Assembly (NCBI RefSeq): GCF_946187255.1
Contig: NZ_CAMHRZ010000117.1
Span: forward strand, 1 to 9,934
DNA: 9,934 nucleotides
Direction: 5' to 3'
Source: an uncultured Ruminococcus sp.
GTDB taxonomy: Bacteria > Bacillota > Clostridia > Oscillospirales > Ruminococcaceae
Position numbers and translations under genes: made by a program. Positions 4,764 through 9,934 of the stretch are shown piece by piece. Each line of letters starts with the position of its first letter. Within the stretch, counting starts at the first letter, position 1. The notes under the pieces were generated by a model, which saw only the letters and a program-made list of their open reading frames with translations, was not told where the DNA came from and searched no databases.

Positions 4764-6428
4764 TTACTTCTTCATTGCATTGTTCACAGCGGATACCAGT
4801 GCTCTTACGGAGGAAACGATGATATCGGAATGTCTGCCGACGCCCCAGAATATCTTTCCGCCCACGTTGATGCCCACATAGGAGCAAGCTTCGGAGGTGG
4901 TCTTTCTTTCGAGTGCGTGCTCGGTGTAGGTATCTACATTTATCTCCATGCCTATCTGTGAGGTGAGAGCGTTTGCAACAGCGTCCAGTCTGCCGTTGCC
5001 GTCAGCGCTGCATTCAACTTCCTTGCCGTTGATGATCGCCTTTACGTTTGCGCCTATCAGCTCATCGGCTTTCTGGGTGTAATGCGCTTCGATAAGCTCG
5101 ATAGGAGAGCTGATATTGAGATAAGTCTCCTTGAATATCTGGTGTACCTCGCTCCTGCTGAGCTCCTTGTGAGCCTTGTCGGAAACATCCTTTACCTTGT
5201 AGCCGAAGTCCTCACGCATAGCCTTAGGCAGATCGTAGCCGTACTGCTGTTCGAGGATATATCCAATGCCGCCCTTGCCTGACTGGGAGTTGATACGGAT
5301 AACGTCGCCCTCATACTCTCTGCCCACATCGTGGGGGTCGATGGGAAGATAAGGACAGGTCCAGCGGTCTTCGCCCTTTTCATCACGCCACTTCATGCCC
5401 TTTGCGATAGCATCCTGATGTGAGCCCGAGAATGCGGCATATACCAGTGCGCCCGAGTAAGGTGTCCTGTCGTATACCTTCATCCTTGTAACTCTCTCGT
5501 AAAGCTCGATGAGGGAGGGGAGATCGGTGAAATCAAGATTGGGCTCAACGCCGTGAGTGTACATATTGAGTGCGAGAGTAACTATATCCACATTGCCTGT
5601 TCTCTCGCCGTTGCCGAAGCAGGTGCCCTCAACTCTGTCGCCGCCCGCCAGCAGACCGAGCTCGGTATCAGCGATGCCTGTACCTCTGTCGTTGTGGGGG
5701 TGGAGGGATATTATCAGGTTCTCTCTGTTGTGAAGAGCGCCGCACATATACTCTACCTGCTGTGCATAAACGTGGGGGAGAGACATCTCAACAGTTACGG
5801 GGAGGTTTATTATGACCTTGTTGTCGGCATCGGGCTCCCATATATCGATGACAGCGTTGCATATCTCCGCAGCAAATTCAGGCTCGGTACCTGTAAAGCT
5901 CTCGGGGGAGTACTCAAAGGTAACGTGACCCTTTGCGTGCTTCTTGTATTCCTTGCAAAGCTCTGCACCTGTGGTGGCGATCTTTATGATCTCCTCCTTC
6001 GACTTGCGGAACACCTGCTCTCTCTGTGCTACAGAGGTGGAATTGTAAAGGTGAACGACTGCGTGCTTTGCGCCGTCGATAGCCTCAAAGGTCTTCTTGA
6101 TGATATGTTCTCTCGACTGTGTGAGCACCTGTATTGTGACATCGTCGGGTATCATATTCTTTTCTATAAGTGTGCGGCAGAACTCATACTCAGTCTCGGA
6201 TGCGGCAGGAAAGCCTATCTCGATCTCCTTGAAGCCTATCTCGACCAGCTTGTTGAAGAATTCCAGCTTTTCTTCAAGGCTCATGGGTATGATAAGTGCC
6301 TGATTTCCGTCTCTCAGATCTACCGAACACCATGCGGGTGCGTGGTCGATATAATCCTTTTCAGCCCACTTCATGCATTTTACGGGAGGCATATAGTAAC
6401 CTCTTGAATACTTCTGTGCGTTTTTCAT
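4764..6428 (-). CDS. leuA: 2-isopropylmalate synthase
   Basis: LeuA condenses acetyl-CoA with 2-ketoisovalerate to 2-isopropylmalate, the committed and leucine-inhibited step of leucine synthesis in the cytosol. The 554-aa product is of the longer LeuA class (about 550-640 aa, as in actinobacteria) and opens MKNAQKYSRGYYMPP. The TIM-barrel domain shows the metal and catalytic motif DLRDGNQAL (residues 37-45), the second metal motif HPHNDRGTG (243-251, with H243 and H245) and GNGERTGNVD (272-281). Residues about 440-554 are the C-terminal dimer/regulatory domain that binds leucine, ending GVGRHSDIIVSSVRALVSAV. A perfect AAGGAGG lies 8 nt before the ATG. The gene is monocistronic between its T-box leader and its own terminator; no leuB, leuC or leuD is adjacent. 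Confidence 0.97.
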   Translation of the reverse strand: MKNAQKYSRGYYMPPVKCMKWAEKDYIDHAPAWCSVDLRDGNQALIIPMSLEEKLEFFNKLVEIGFKEIEIGFPAASETEYEFCRTLIEKNMIPDDVTIQVLTQSREHIIKKTFEAIDGAKHAVVHLYNSTSVAQREQVFRKSKEEIIKIATTGAELCKEYKKHAKGHVTFEYSPESFTGTEPEFAAEICNAVIDIWEPDADNKVIINLPVTVEMSLPHVYAQQVEYMCGALHNRENLIISLHPHNDRGTGIADTELGLLAGGDRVEGTCFGNGERTGNVDIVTLALNMYTHGVEPNLDFTDLPSLIELYERVTRMKVYDRTPYSGALVYAAFSGSHQDAIAKGMKWRDEKGEDRWTCPYLPIDPHDVGREYEGDVIRINSQSGKGGIGYILEQQYGYDLPKAMREDFGYKVKDVSDKAHKELSRSEVHQIFKETYLNISSPIELIEAHYTQKADELIGANVKAIINGKEVECSADGNGRLDAVANALTSQIGMEINVDTYTEHALERKTTSEACSYVGINVGGKIFWGVGRHSDIIVSSVRALVSAVNNAMKK

Positions 6429-6497
6429 CTGTATTTCCTCCTTAAAAAAAATCTTGTGCGGCTCCTGCTTGAACAGAACAGTATCGTGATCATTTTG

Positions 6498-6538
6498 AAA
6501 ATAAAATAAAGCCCGTCTCTATAATACAAGAGACGAGC
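6498..6538 (-). terminator. Regulated terminator of the leuA T-box
   Basis: On the minus strand GCTCGTCTCT (6538-6529) pairs with AGAGACGGGC (6520-6511) around an 8-nt loop, with one G-T pair, followed by TTTATTTTATTTT. It competes with the antiterminator formed by the adjacent T-box sequence. A further 54 nt without other strong structure lead to the ribosome site. Confidence 0.9.
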
Positions 6539-6770
6539 ATAATACCCGTGTTACCACTCTGATTTATGTACAGCTCACACTGCACACCTCTGCCGCATCA
6601 AACAATGCGCATCTCTGTAACGGGAGAACCCGAGTACAGCTACTGTGATTTCACTGTACCGGCTCAAGGACGAGTTATCGCGCTGTCGGACTGCTGCCTT
6701 GCACCTGACGGCAGCTCTCTGAAAGTTCCGTAAAGCGTTTTTGTTCCTCTCAACGCCATTCAAATATTCA
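6498..6770 (-). ncRNA. T-box riboswitch (leucine specific) in the leuA leader
   Basis: The leader carries the T-box order on the minus strand. Stem I has AGAGAG (6720-6715) beside a CTGCC/GGCAG hairpin with AGGTGCAA in its apical loop. Its 3' side carries AACTCG (6676-6671), which reads CTC (Leu) as the specifier codon after the usual AA. The T-box AGAGTGGTAACACGGG follows (6560-6545), with UGGU (6556-6553) to pair with the ACCA end of uncharged tRNA-Leu, and then the terminator. Uncharged tRNA-Leu(GAG) should stabilise the antiterminator and switch leuA on when leucine is short. The T-box core departs somewhat from the usual AGGGTGGNACCGCG. A 62-codon open frame inside it (6575-6763) is an RNA shadow, not a gene. 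Confidence 0.93.
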
Positions 6771-6778
6771 CTGTCTGT

Positions 6779-6807
6779 ATTATATTATATTTTGTCCGCT
6801 TTGTCAA
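6779..6807 (-). promoter_or_regulatory. Perfect consensus sigma-A promoter of leuA
   Basis: On the minus strand TTGACA (6807-6802), a 17-nt spacer and TATAAT (6784-6779) match the consensus exactly. Initiation near 6772 places the whole T-box in the leader. A strong constant promoter with control by attenuation is the normal arrangement for T-box genes. Confidence 0.92.
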
Positions 6808-6842
6808 GGGTGATGATGCGGTTTTAACATTTTTTTAATATA

Positions 6843-6860
6843 TCTCCGCGTTCACGGAGA
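6843..6860. repeat. Inverted repeat between the leuA and galT promoters
   Basis: TCTCCG (6843-6848) and CGGAGA (6855-6860) are exact inverted copies around CGTTCA. The site is 28 nt upstream of the galT -35 box and 36 nt upstream of the leuA -35 box. It could be an operator for either promoter. No known regulator pattern is recognised. Confidence 0.4.
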
Positions 6861-6887
6861 AAGGCGGCGCTATTAATAAAAATCATA

Positions 6888-6916
6888 TTGACTTTGGGTC
6901 AGTTTTATAATATAAT
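6888..6916 (+). promoter_or_regulatory. Sigma-A promoter of galT
   Basis: TTGACT (6888-6893), a 17-nt spacer and TATAAT (6911-6916) differ from consensus at one position. Initiation near 6923 gives a leader of about 67 nt. Confidence 0.88.
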
Positions 6917-6939
6917 AATATTGTATAAGAAACGGCGGA

Positions 6940-6963
6940 GCACAGGGAAAAGATCACCTGTGC
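6940..6963 (+). promoter_or_regulatory. Hairpin in the galT 5' leader
   Basis: GCACAGG (6940-6946) pairs perfectly with CCTGTGC (6957-6963) around a 10-nt A-rich loop. It lies about 17 nt after the predicted start site and 13 nt before the ribosome site. There is no T run, so it is not a terminator. It may protect the mRNA 5' end or be a DNA operator. Confidence 0.45.
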
Positions 6964-6989
6964 ATATATAAGAAAAAGAGGTGTACGCA

Positions 6990-8486
6990 ATGATCGGTGA
7001 GAGCATTAAAAAACTTGTGACCTATGCCCTTGAAACAGGGCTGATCGAACAGTCTGACAGAGTGTGGGCGACCAACCGTCTGCTGGAGGCGCTGGGGATC
7101 GACGAATACGATGAGCCCGCGGAAGACTATAATGATATTGACCTTGAAAGTACTCTGAAAGAGTTGTTGGACTACGCCTGCGGGCAGGGGCTTTGTGAGG
7201 ATACGGTTGTGTACCGCGATCTTTTCGACACAAAGCTGATGGGTCTGCTGACTCCGCGTCCGTCGGAGGTGGAGCGTATATTCGCGGAGAAGAAGTCGGT
7301 ATCTCCCGAAGCTGCCACCGACTGGTTCTACAGATTTTCGCAGGATACCGATTATATAAGAAGATACCGTATATGTAAAGATGTGAGGTGGAAGACTCCC
7401 ACCGAGTACGGTGAGCTGGATATAACGATAAATCTTTCAAAGCCCGAAAAGGACCCGAGAGCCATCGCGGCGGCAAAGCTGGCTAAGCAGTCGGGCTACC
7501 CCAAGTGCCTGCTGTGCTATGAGAATGTGGGCTATGCGGGCAGAGTAAATTCTCCCGCAAGACAGAACCACCGCATCATCGGCGTGACTATCGACGGCGC
7601 TGAATGGGGCTTGCAGTATTCGCCCTACGTCTATTACAACGAGCACTGCATACTCTTCAACAAGACCCACACCCCGATGGTGATAAACAAGTCCGCATTC
7701 AACAAGCTGTTTGATTTTGTGGAGCAGTACCCCCATTATTTCGTTGGCTCGAATGCCGACCTGCCCATAGTGGGCGGTTCCATACTATCCCACGAGCATT
7801 TTCAGGGCGGGCATTATGAATTCCCGATGGCAAAGGCGGCGGTGGAAAGAAAGGTCGTCTTCAAGGGATATGAGAACGTGGATGCGGGCATAGTCAAGTG
7901 GCCGATGTCGGTGATAAGGCTGAACAGTGAGGACAGGAATGCCCTGGTGGAGCTGGCTGACAAGATACTTGGTCTGTGGCGGGGCTACACCGATGAAGCG
8001 GCTTTCATATACGCCGAGACAGACGGGGAACCCCACAACACCATCACGCCCATTGCGCGAATGCGTGACGGCAGATACGAGATGGATCTGGTACTCAGGA
8101 ACAACATCACCACAGAGGAACACCCGCTTGGAGTATATCACCCTCATGCGGAGCTTCACCACATAAAGAAAGAGAATATCGGTCTTATCGAGGTAATGGG
8201 GCTGGCGGTGCTGCCTTCGCGCCTTAAAACGGAGATGGAGCTGCTTTCAAAGGCACTTGCGGACGGCACTGATATCCGCAGTGACGAGGTGCTTTCAAAG
8301 CACGCAGACTGGGCTGACGAGCTGAAAAAGCAGTACACCTTCACCGCCGAAAATGCGGACAGCATACTTAGGGATGAAGTCGGAAAGGTATTCTCAAAGG
8401 TGCTTGAACACGCAGGCGTTTACAAGCGTGACAGCGATGGCGCAGCGGCGTTCGACAGGTTCATAGAGTATGTTAACGACCGTTGA
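6990..8486 (+). CDS. galT: UDP-glucose--hexose-1-phosphate uridylyltransferase, class II
   Basis: GalT exchanges UMP between UDP-glucose and galactose 1-phosphate, giving UDP-galactose and glucose 1-phosphate in the Leloir pathway. The 498-aa length and motifs identify the Firmicutes class II form, not the ~350-aa E. coli form: PKCLLCYENVGYAGR (residues 171-185, with C173/C176) and GGSILSHEHFQGGHYEFP with H268-E-H270, where H270 is the expected uridylylated nucleophile. The N-terminal ~120 residues form the class II extension. ATG 6990 is chosen because AAGAGGTG (6976-6983) lies 6 nt before it; an in-frame GTG at 6981 overlaps that ribosome site. No galK or galE is adjacent, so the gene is a single unit. 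Its product feeds glucose 1-phosphate toward glycolysis or the glycogen route represented by the nearby glgB. Confidence 0.96.
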   Translation: MIGESIKKLVTYALETGLIEQSDRVWATNRLLEALGIDEYDEPAEDYNDIDLESTLKELLDYACGQGLCEDTVVYRDLFDTKLMGLLTPRPSEVERIFAEKKSVSPEAATDWFYRFSQDTDYIRRYRICKDVRWKTPTEYGELDITINLSKPEKDPRAIAAAKLAKQSGYPKCLLCYENVGYAGRVNSPARQNHRIIGVTIDGAEWGLQYSPYVYYNEHCILFNKTHTPMVINKSAFNKLFDFVEQYPHYFVGSNADLPIVGGSILSHEHFQGGHYEFPMAKAAVERKVVFKGYENVDAGIVKWPMSVIRLNSEDRNALVELADKILGLWRGYTDEAAFIYAETDGEPHNTITPIARMRDGRYEMDLVLRNNITTEEHPLGVYHPHAELHHIKKENIGLIEVMGLAVLPSRLKTEMELLSKALADGTDIRSDEVLSKHADWADELKKQYTFTAENADSILRDEVGKVFSKVLEHAGVYKRDSDGAAAFDRFIEYVNDR

Positions 8487-8504
8487 CATACAGCAAATAA
8501 CAGT

Positions 8505-8539
8505 AAAATAAAAAACACGGCAGATGACCTCTGCCGTGT
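8505..8539 (-). terminator. Terminator of the TetR-family gene, possibly also used by galT
   Basis: ACACGGCAGA (8515-8524) and TCTGCCGTGT (8530-8539) form a perfect 10-bp stem with a 5-nt loop. On the minus strand it is followed by TTTTT-A-TTTT, as expected for the gene ending at 8554. On the plus strand no T run follows, so for galT it would at most act as a 3' stabilising hairpin. Confidence 0.85.
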
Positions 8540-8553
8540 AAACGTTGTGTATA

Positions 8554-9114
8554 TCACAGATTTTCGATAAAGCCCTTACCGATGATGACATTTTCAAATG
8601 CCAGCTCTTTCATCTGGAGCATGACGGTGTGGGGGGATATCTTCATTCCCTGCTTTGCCCAGTCGATTATCATGCCGCAAAATCCGTGTGAATAGAAATC
8701 CGCGAAGAATTTTGCCTTATCGCTGCGCTTGCGGGTATTGGCGACCGCATGGTAGAAAAACCGCAGGAACAGGCGGTGCATACTCTGATAAAGATACTTT
8801 TCAAAGGTCTTTTCATTGCTGCGCAGAGTGTTTGAATAGAACTTCCTGTCTTTCTGCATATTCTCCAGAAAGCCCTCAAGACGTTCATACCAGTTGTCGT
8901 AGTTGACACCGCGAGTGATGTTTTTGAAAAGCTCATTGTAGTATATATATGACAAAAGCTCTTCCTTATCCTGAAAATGATAGTAAAAGGACTGTCTGTT
9001 CATTCCGCAGAAGCCTGTTATCTCGGATATGGAGATCTTTTCATAATCCTTTTGAGTGCAAAGCTCTTTGAGGGCATTGCAAAGTGCTGATTTGGTGATG
9101 GTTGATGTTGACAT
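8554..9114 (-). CDS. TetR/AcrR-family transcriptional regulator
   Basis: The 186-aa product has a TetR-type N-terminal DNA-binding domain. The helix-turn-helix spans about residues 27-46 (ISISEITGFCGMNRQSFYYHF), followed by the usual FQDKEELL helix. The C-terminal part, rich in aromatic residues (YNELFKNI, FFYHAVANT, FADFYSHGFCGMIIDWAKQGM), resembles the TetR C-terminal type found in DhaS-like regulators of Firmicutes, but the ligand is unknown. ATG 9114 is preferred because AAAGGA lies 7 nt upstream; the open frame extends to 9216 but runs through the promoter and lacks another ribosome site. It diverges from glgB across 106 nt and is convergent with galT, so its targets are likely itself and perhaps glgB. 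Confidence 0.9.
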   Translation of the reverse strand: MSTSTITKSALCNALKELCTQKDYEKISISEITGFCGMNRQSFYYHFQDKEELLSYIYYNELFKNITRGVNYDNWYERLEGFLENMQKDRKFYSNTLRSNEKTFEKYLYQSMHRLFLRFFYHAVANTRKRSDKAKFFADFYSHGFCGMIIDWAKQGMKISPHTVMLQMKELAFENVIIGKGFIENL

Positions 9115-9154
9115 CTGCTTTTCCTTTCGTATAGTGGAATAAAACACCTTTACT

Positions 9155-9182
9155 ATTATATCACAATAAAAAAATATTTCAA
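9155..9182 (-). promoter_or_regulatory. Sigma-A promoter of the TetR-family gene
   Basis: On the minus strand TTGAAA (9182-9177), a 16-nt spacer and TATAAT (9160-9155) are seen. It lies between the two divergent starts, so a repressor bound here could affect both genes. I see no convincing perfect palindrome to name as the TetR operator, and no strong plus-strand promoter for glgB in this 106-nt gap. Confidence 0.7.
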
Positions 9183-9220
9183 GTAATTTTGGTGAATAAA
9201 TTATAAGGACGTGCATAAAT

Positions 9221-9934
9221 ATGATAATAAACGACTTTTTGCAGGGTCAGAGCATTACGGCATACGATTATTTCGGTGCGCATTTTGTGGATGACAGAGT
9301 GCGGTTCGCCACCTATGCGCCCAACGCCCGTGATGTAAAGCTGATGCTCAACGGCAGCGAACACGAGATGATGCGCTTTGACAGCGGCGTGTGGGAGACT
9401 ACCATACCCGCAAAGGCTGGGGATATTTACCAGTTCATCATCACCACACAGGCACTGCAGCGCCATTATCGTTCCGACCCCTTTGCGTTTTACAGCGAAG
9501 TAAGACCGAAAAATGCATCGATCGTTTATGATATGGACTGCCACCAATGGCAGGACGGCGAATGGATGGCAAAAAGGGATAAGTGCTATGACAAGCCCCT
9601 GAATATCTATGAGGTGCATTTCGGCTCGTGGCGCACAAAGTTCGACAGCACTGAAGATGACCGCTTTTATACTTATGATGAGATGATAGACCTGCTTATC
9701 CCCTACGTCAAGGATATGGGTTACACCCACATCGAGCTTATGCCGCTGACAGAGTACCCCTATGACGGTTCGTGGGGCTATCAGGTGACGGGTTATTATT
9801 CCGCCACTTCCCGCTACGGCGAACCTGCGGGACTGATGCGCTTTATCGATGCCTGTCACCGTGAGGGCATTGGCGTGATACTGGATTTCGTACCTGTGCA
9901 TTTCGTCACCGATTTCTACGCACTGCATATCTAT
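9221..9934 (+). CDS. glgB: 1,4-alpha-glucan (glycogen) branching enzyme, N-terminal 238 residues (cut by the window edge)
   Basis: GlgB cuts an alpha-1,4 glucan chain and rejoins it through an alpha-1,6 bond, making the branches of glycogen. The frame is open to the last base. The N-terminal part (about residues 15-105) is the CBM48/isoamylase-N beta-sandwich with RFATYAPNARDVKL. A GH13 barrel follows: IYEVHFGSW (129-137), IELMPLTEYPYDGSWGYQ (171-188) and region I as VILDFVPVHF (219-228), where the HF replaces the NH of most amylases, as in other branching enzymes. The catalytic Asp and Glu lie beyond the window. The family is usually 600-750 aa, so about a third is present. AAGGA lies 11 nt before the ATG, a rather long spacing. 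It is divergent from a TetR-family gene that may control it. Confidence 0.94.
   Translation, partial: MIINDFLQGQSITAYDYFGAHFVDDRVRFATYAPNARDVKLMLNGSEHEMMRFDSGVWETTIPAKAGDIYQFIITTQALQRHYRSDPFAFYSEVRPKNASIVYDMDCHQWQDGEWMAKRDKCYDKPLNIYEVHFGSWRTKFDSTEDDRFYTYDEMIDLLIPYVKDMGYTHIELMPLTEYPYDGSWGYQVTGYYSATSRYGEPAGLMRFIDACHREGIGVILDFVPVHFVTDFYALHIY

Noticed and set aside
5553..6407. Open frame of 284 codons on the plus strand
   Set aside because: It lies wholly antisense to leuA, which has complete family motifs, a ribosome site and a T-box. The frame has no ribosome site or promoter and its product matches nothing.
6575..6763. Possible 62-aa leader peptide gene upstream of leuA
   Set aside because: The frame runs through the conserved stem I, specifier and T-box elements, lacks a leucine-codon run and is better explained as structured RNA.
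8537..8550. CcpA cre-like sequence TGTAAACGTTGTGT
   Set aside because: It resembles a cre site but misses a conserved C near the end, and it lies between two convergent gene ends, away from any promoter.
9179..9928. Open frame of 249 codons on the minus strand at the right end
   Set aside because: It is antisense to glgB, whose plus-strand translation shows clear CBM48 and GH13 motifs open to the window edge.

Overview
The window looks like chromosome from a Gram-positive anaerobe of the Clostridia, most likely a Ruminococcus-like member of the Oscillospiraceae (Ruminococcaceae). That placement is inference. It rests on spoVA sporulation genes, a tRNA-dependent T-box leader on leuA, strong AGGAGG-type ribosome sites, a class II (Firmicutes-type) GalT, a TetR protein of a Firmicutes-typical kind, and coding DNA near 50% GC separated by very AT-rich promoter regions. 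No rRNA, tRNA, insertion sequence, phage gene or CRISPR array is visible. This is ordinary housekeeping chromosome with informative regulatory DNA between the genes.

Layout from left to right. The 5' 40% of pgk (minus) runs off the left edge, behind a sigma-A promoter with a near-perfect Rex-type operator over its start site. Next is a minus-strand pair, spoVAD-spoVAE, overlapping by ATGA. Its promoter matches the forespore sigma-G consensus, and spoVAC is not in front of it. Divergent from that pair is a two-gene plus-strand operon: an unrecognised 211-aa protein and a cytoplasmic SGNH/GDSL esterase with a C-terminal beta-type domain. A solo gene then follows with a perfect consensus promoter and its own terminator, encoding a two-helix membrane protein with a C-terminal zinc ribbon.

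The right half starts with leuA (2-isopropylmalate synthase, minus), ending at a strong terminator convergent with the zinc-ribbon gene. Its roughly 340-nt leader is a T-box riboswitch with a leucine CTC specifier, driven by a perfect TTGACA-17-TATAAT promoter. Divergent from it is galT (class II hexose-1-phosphate uridylyltransferase). A TetR-family regulator follows on the minus strand, convergent with galT and divergent from glgB (glycogen branching enzyme), whose 5' part runs off the right edge.

By function, the genes cover central glycolysis (pgk), spore dipicolinate uptake (spoVAD/E), sugar-ester hydrolysis (SGNH), leucine synthesis (leuA), galactose entry (galT) and glycogen synthesis (glgB). 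They look like independent small transcription units, not one pathway. I found no clearly new multi-gene system. The observations most worth following are the Rex site on pgk, the sigma-G promoter in front of a spoVA operon that starts at spoVAD, the unknown gene coupled to the SGNH esterase, and the strongly promoted zinc-ribbon membrane protein.
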